Source: Protostelium mycophagum
Taxonomy: Eukaryota > Evosea > Variosea > Protosteliida > Protosteliaceae
Reading direction: 5' to 3'
Assembly: GCA_002081555.1 (NCBI GenBank)
Contig: MZNV01003014.1
Location: 1-42,237 of the forward strand
Length of the DNA: 42,237 nt
Under the pieces are notes generated by a model that made no database searches, was not told the DNA's origin, and saw only the letters and a program-made list of their open reading frames with translations. A program made the translations under genes and the position numbers. Below are positions 41,561 through 42,237 of the stretch, piece by piece (positions within the stretch are counted from its first letter, which is position 1; each line of letters starts with the position of its first letter).

Positions 41561-42237
41561 AGCCAGTATTAGAACCCTTTGGGGGGGGGAACACTGCTTG
41601 GATAAAAATACACAAACAGAGAAACACAAGGAATACCAGGGAAAGACAGAGAAGAAGAACCAGAAACAGCAACCAAAACAGAGCCCTCAACAGATAAGGC
41701 CACAGAACCCAACAATAAAACAATTAAAACCACCTCTTTAATCATATCATCAAACATAAACCACACATCACTAAATATTGCACAGATGATTCTAATGTAA
41801 TTCCAGATATTGCACATCACCAAAACCCCAATCAAACGTCTACAAATGCCACAGAACAACTCAATGAGGCATATCTCAACACCCATACACACATAGGAAA
41901 GTCTTACACAGACAAAATAACAACATTGATAGATCAGAATCACATAATACAACACTGACGGACAGTAACAACCAAAAACCCGACAAGACGTTATTACTAC
42001 CCCGGAAGAACAACAGAAAACACACAGACCCCAATTAGGACATATAATACTAAAAGCAACAATAAGGCAAACCACTCCAAACTCGACAACAGAAACACAA
42101 ACCTGCCAGAAATCACCATCAACATCAACATAAACATAAGCTCCAGAACTAACAGAATACCAATATCCAAATCAGAAATAACAACAGCCCTGAAAATACA
42201 CAAAACAGAATTCCCACAAGGATACAATAAGATAACG
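41561..42237 (+). mobile_element. 5' part of a LINE-type ORF leading into reverse transcriptase, cut by window end
   Basis: After a run of nine G (41581-41589), the plus strand becomes A/C-rich and codes Lys/Gln/Asn/Thr-rich segments (KEYQGKTEKKNQKQQPKQSP). It then continues, in another frame, as IPDIAHHQNPNQTSTNATEQ, LNEAYLNTHTHIGKSYTDKI, a stop, and after a shift a long open run to the window end: IPISKSEITTALKIHKTEFP, then QGYNKIT. The last block resembles the start of LINE reverse transcriptases (pIxxxEIxxAlxxxKxxxxPGxDxI). The strong A/C bias on this strand is unlike the surrounding genes. At least one stop and one frame change suggest decay. Confidence 0.45.

Noticed and set aside
41569-42075. 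168-codon Cys/Val-rich minus-strand ORF
   Set aside because: It is the complement of the A/C-biased LINE stretch, has no domain and no plausible composition, while the plus strand gives a reverse-transcriptase-like frame.

Overview
The window is a stretch of a compact eukaryotic nuclear genome. Nearly every gene is split by short GT-AG introns (about 35 to 85 nt; many I could delimit are 37 to 60 nt), all three standard stop codons are used, and intergenic gaps are often 70 to 250 bp. The gene set (PKB/Akt-type kinase, AF4/FMR2-type domain protein, TMEM104, nicalin, YIPF6, PDCD2L, RBM48, PDCD7-like, fimbrin) points to a unicellular opisthokont, such as a holozoan protist or an early-diverging fungus. 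A chromodomain Ty3/gypsy remnant fits that, but I cannot name the organism.

Layout. 1-41 is the 5' half of a tRNA-Lys(CUU). 42-1970 has no gene I can defend. 1971-6518 (+) encodes a RhoGAP-PH-armadillo protein. 6616-8096 (-) is an unrecognised gene lying directly behind proteasome subunit alpha type 4 (8147-9172, -). 9326-10216 (+) is a PDCD7-like (U11/U12-59K) protein. 10316-12144 (-) is a Lys/Asp-repeat protein with a cysteine-paired tail. 12379-14583 (+) is a protein ending in an AF4/FMR2 C-terminal homology domain. 14838-15732 (-) is YIPF6; 16110-17364 (+) PDCD2L; 17367-18609 (-) a mitochondrial PPR protein; 18677-19680 (+) RBM48; 19757-20488 (-) ribosomal protein S18; 20699-23805 (+) a fimbrin with a Q/Y-rich head. 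Genes in this half mostly alternate in strand, giving short divergent promoters and almost touching 3' ends.

23806-26726 is a decayed transposon tract with two 334-bp direct repeats. Then five genes run on the minus strand: a multi-pass 2TM-like protein (26727-27908), TMEM104 (28282-30181), an Akt-type kinase (30307-32093), nicalin (32859-35162) with a tRNA-Pro gene inside one intron, and the NatB subunit NAA25 (35528-39167). 39168-42237 is again transposon debris: a LINE endonuclease piece, a Ty3/gypsy integrase chromodomain, and the start of a LINE reverse-transcriptase ORF leaving the window.

The genes are mostly housekeeping and do not form one pathway. Some functional themes recur: minor-spliceosome proteins (PDCD7-like and RBM48), actin and Rho control (RhoGAP-PH-ARM, fimbrin, Akt), and secretory-pathway membrane proteins (YIPF6, nicalin, TMEM104). 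Exon joins were worked out by hand from reading frames and GT/AG sites, so spans are more reliable than individual splice sites.
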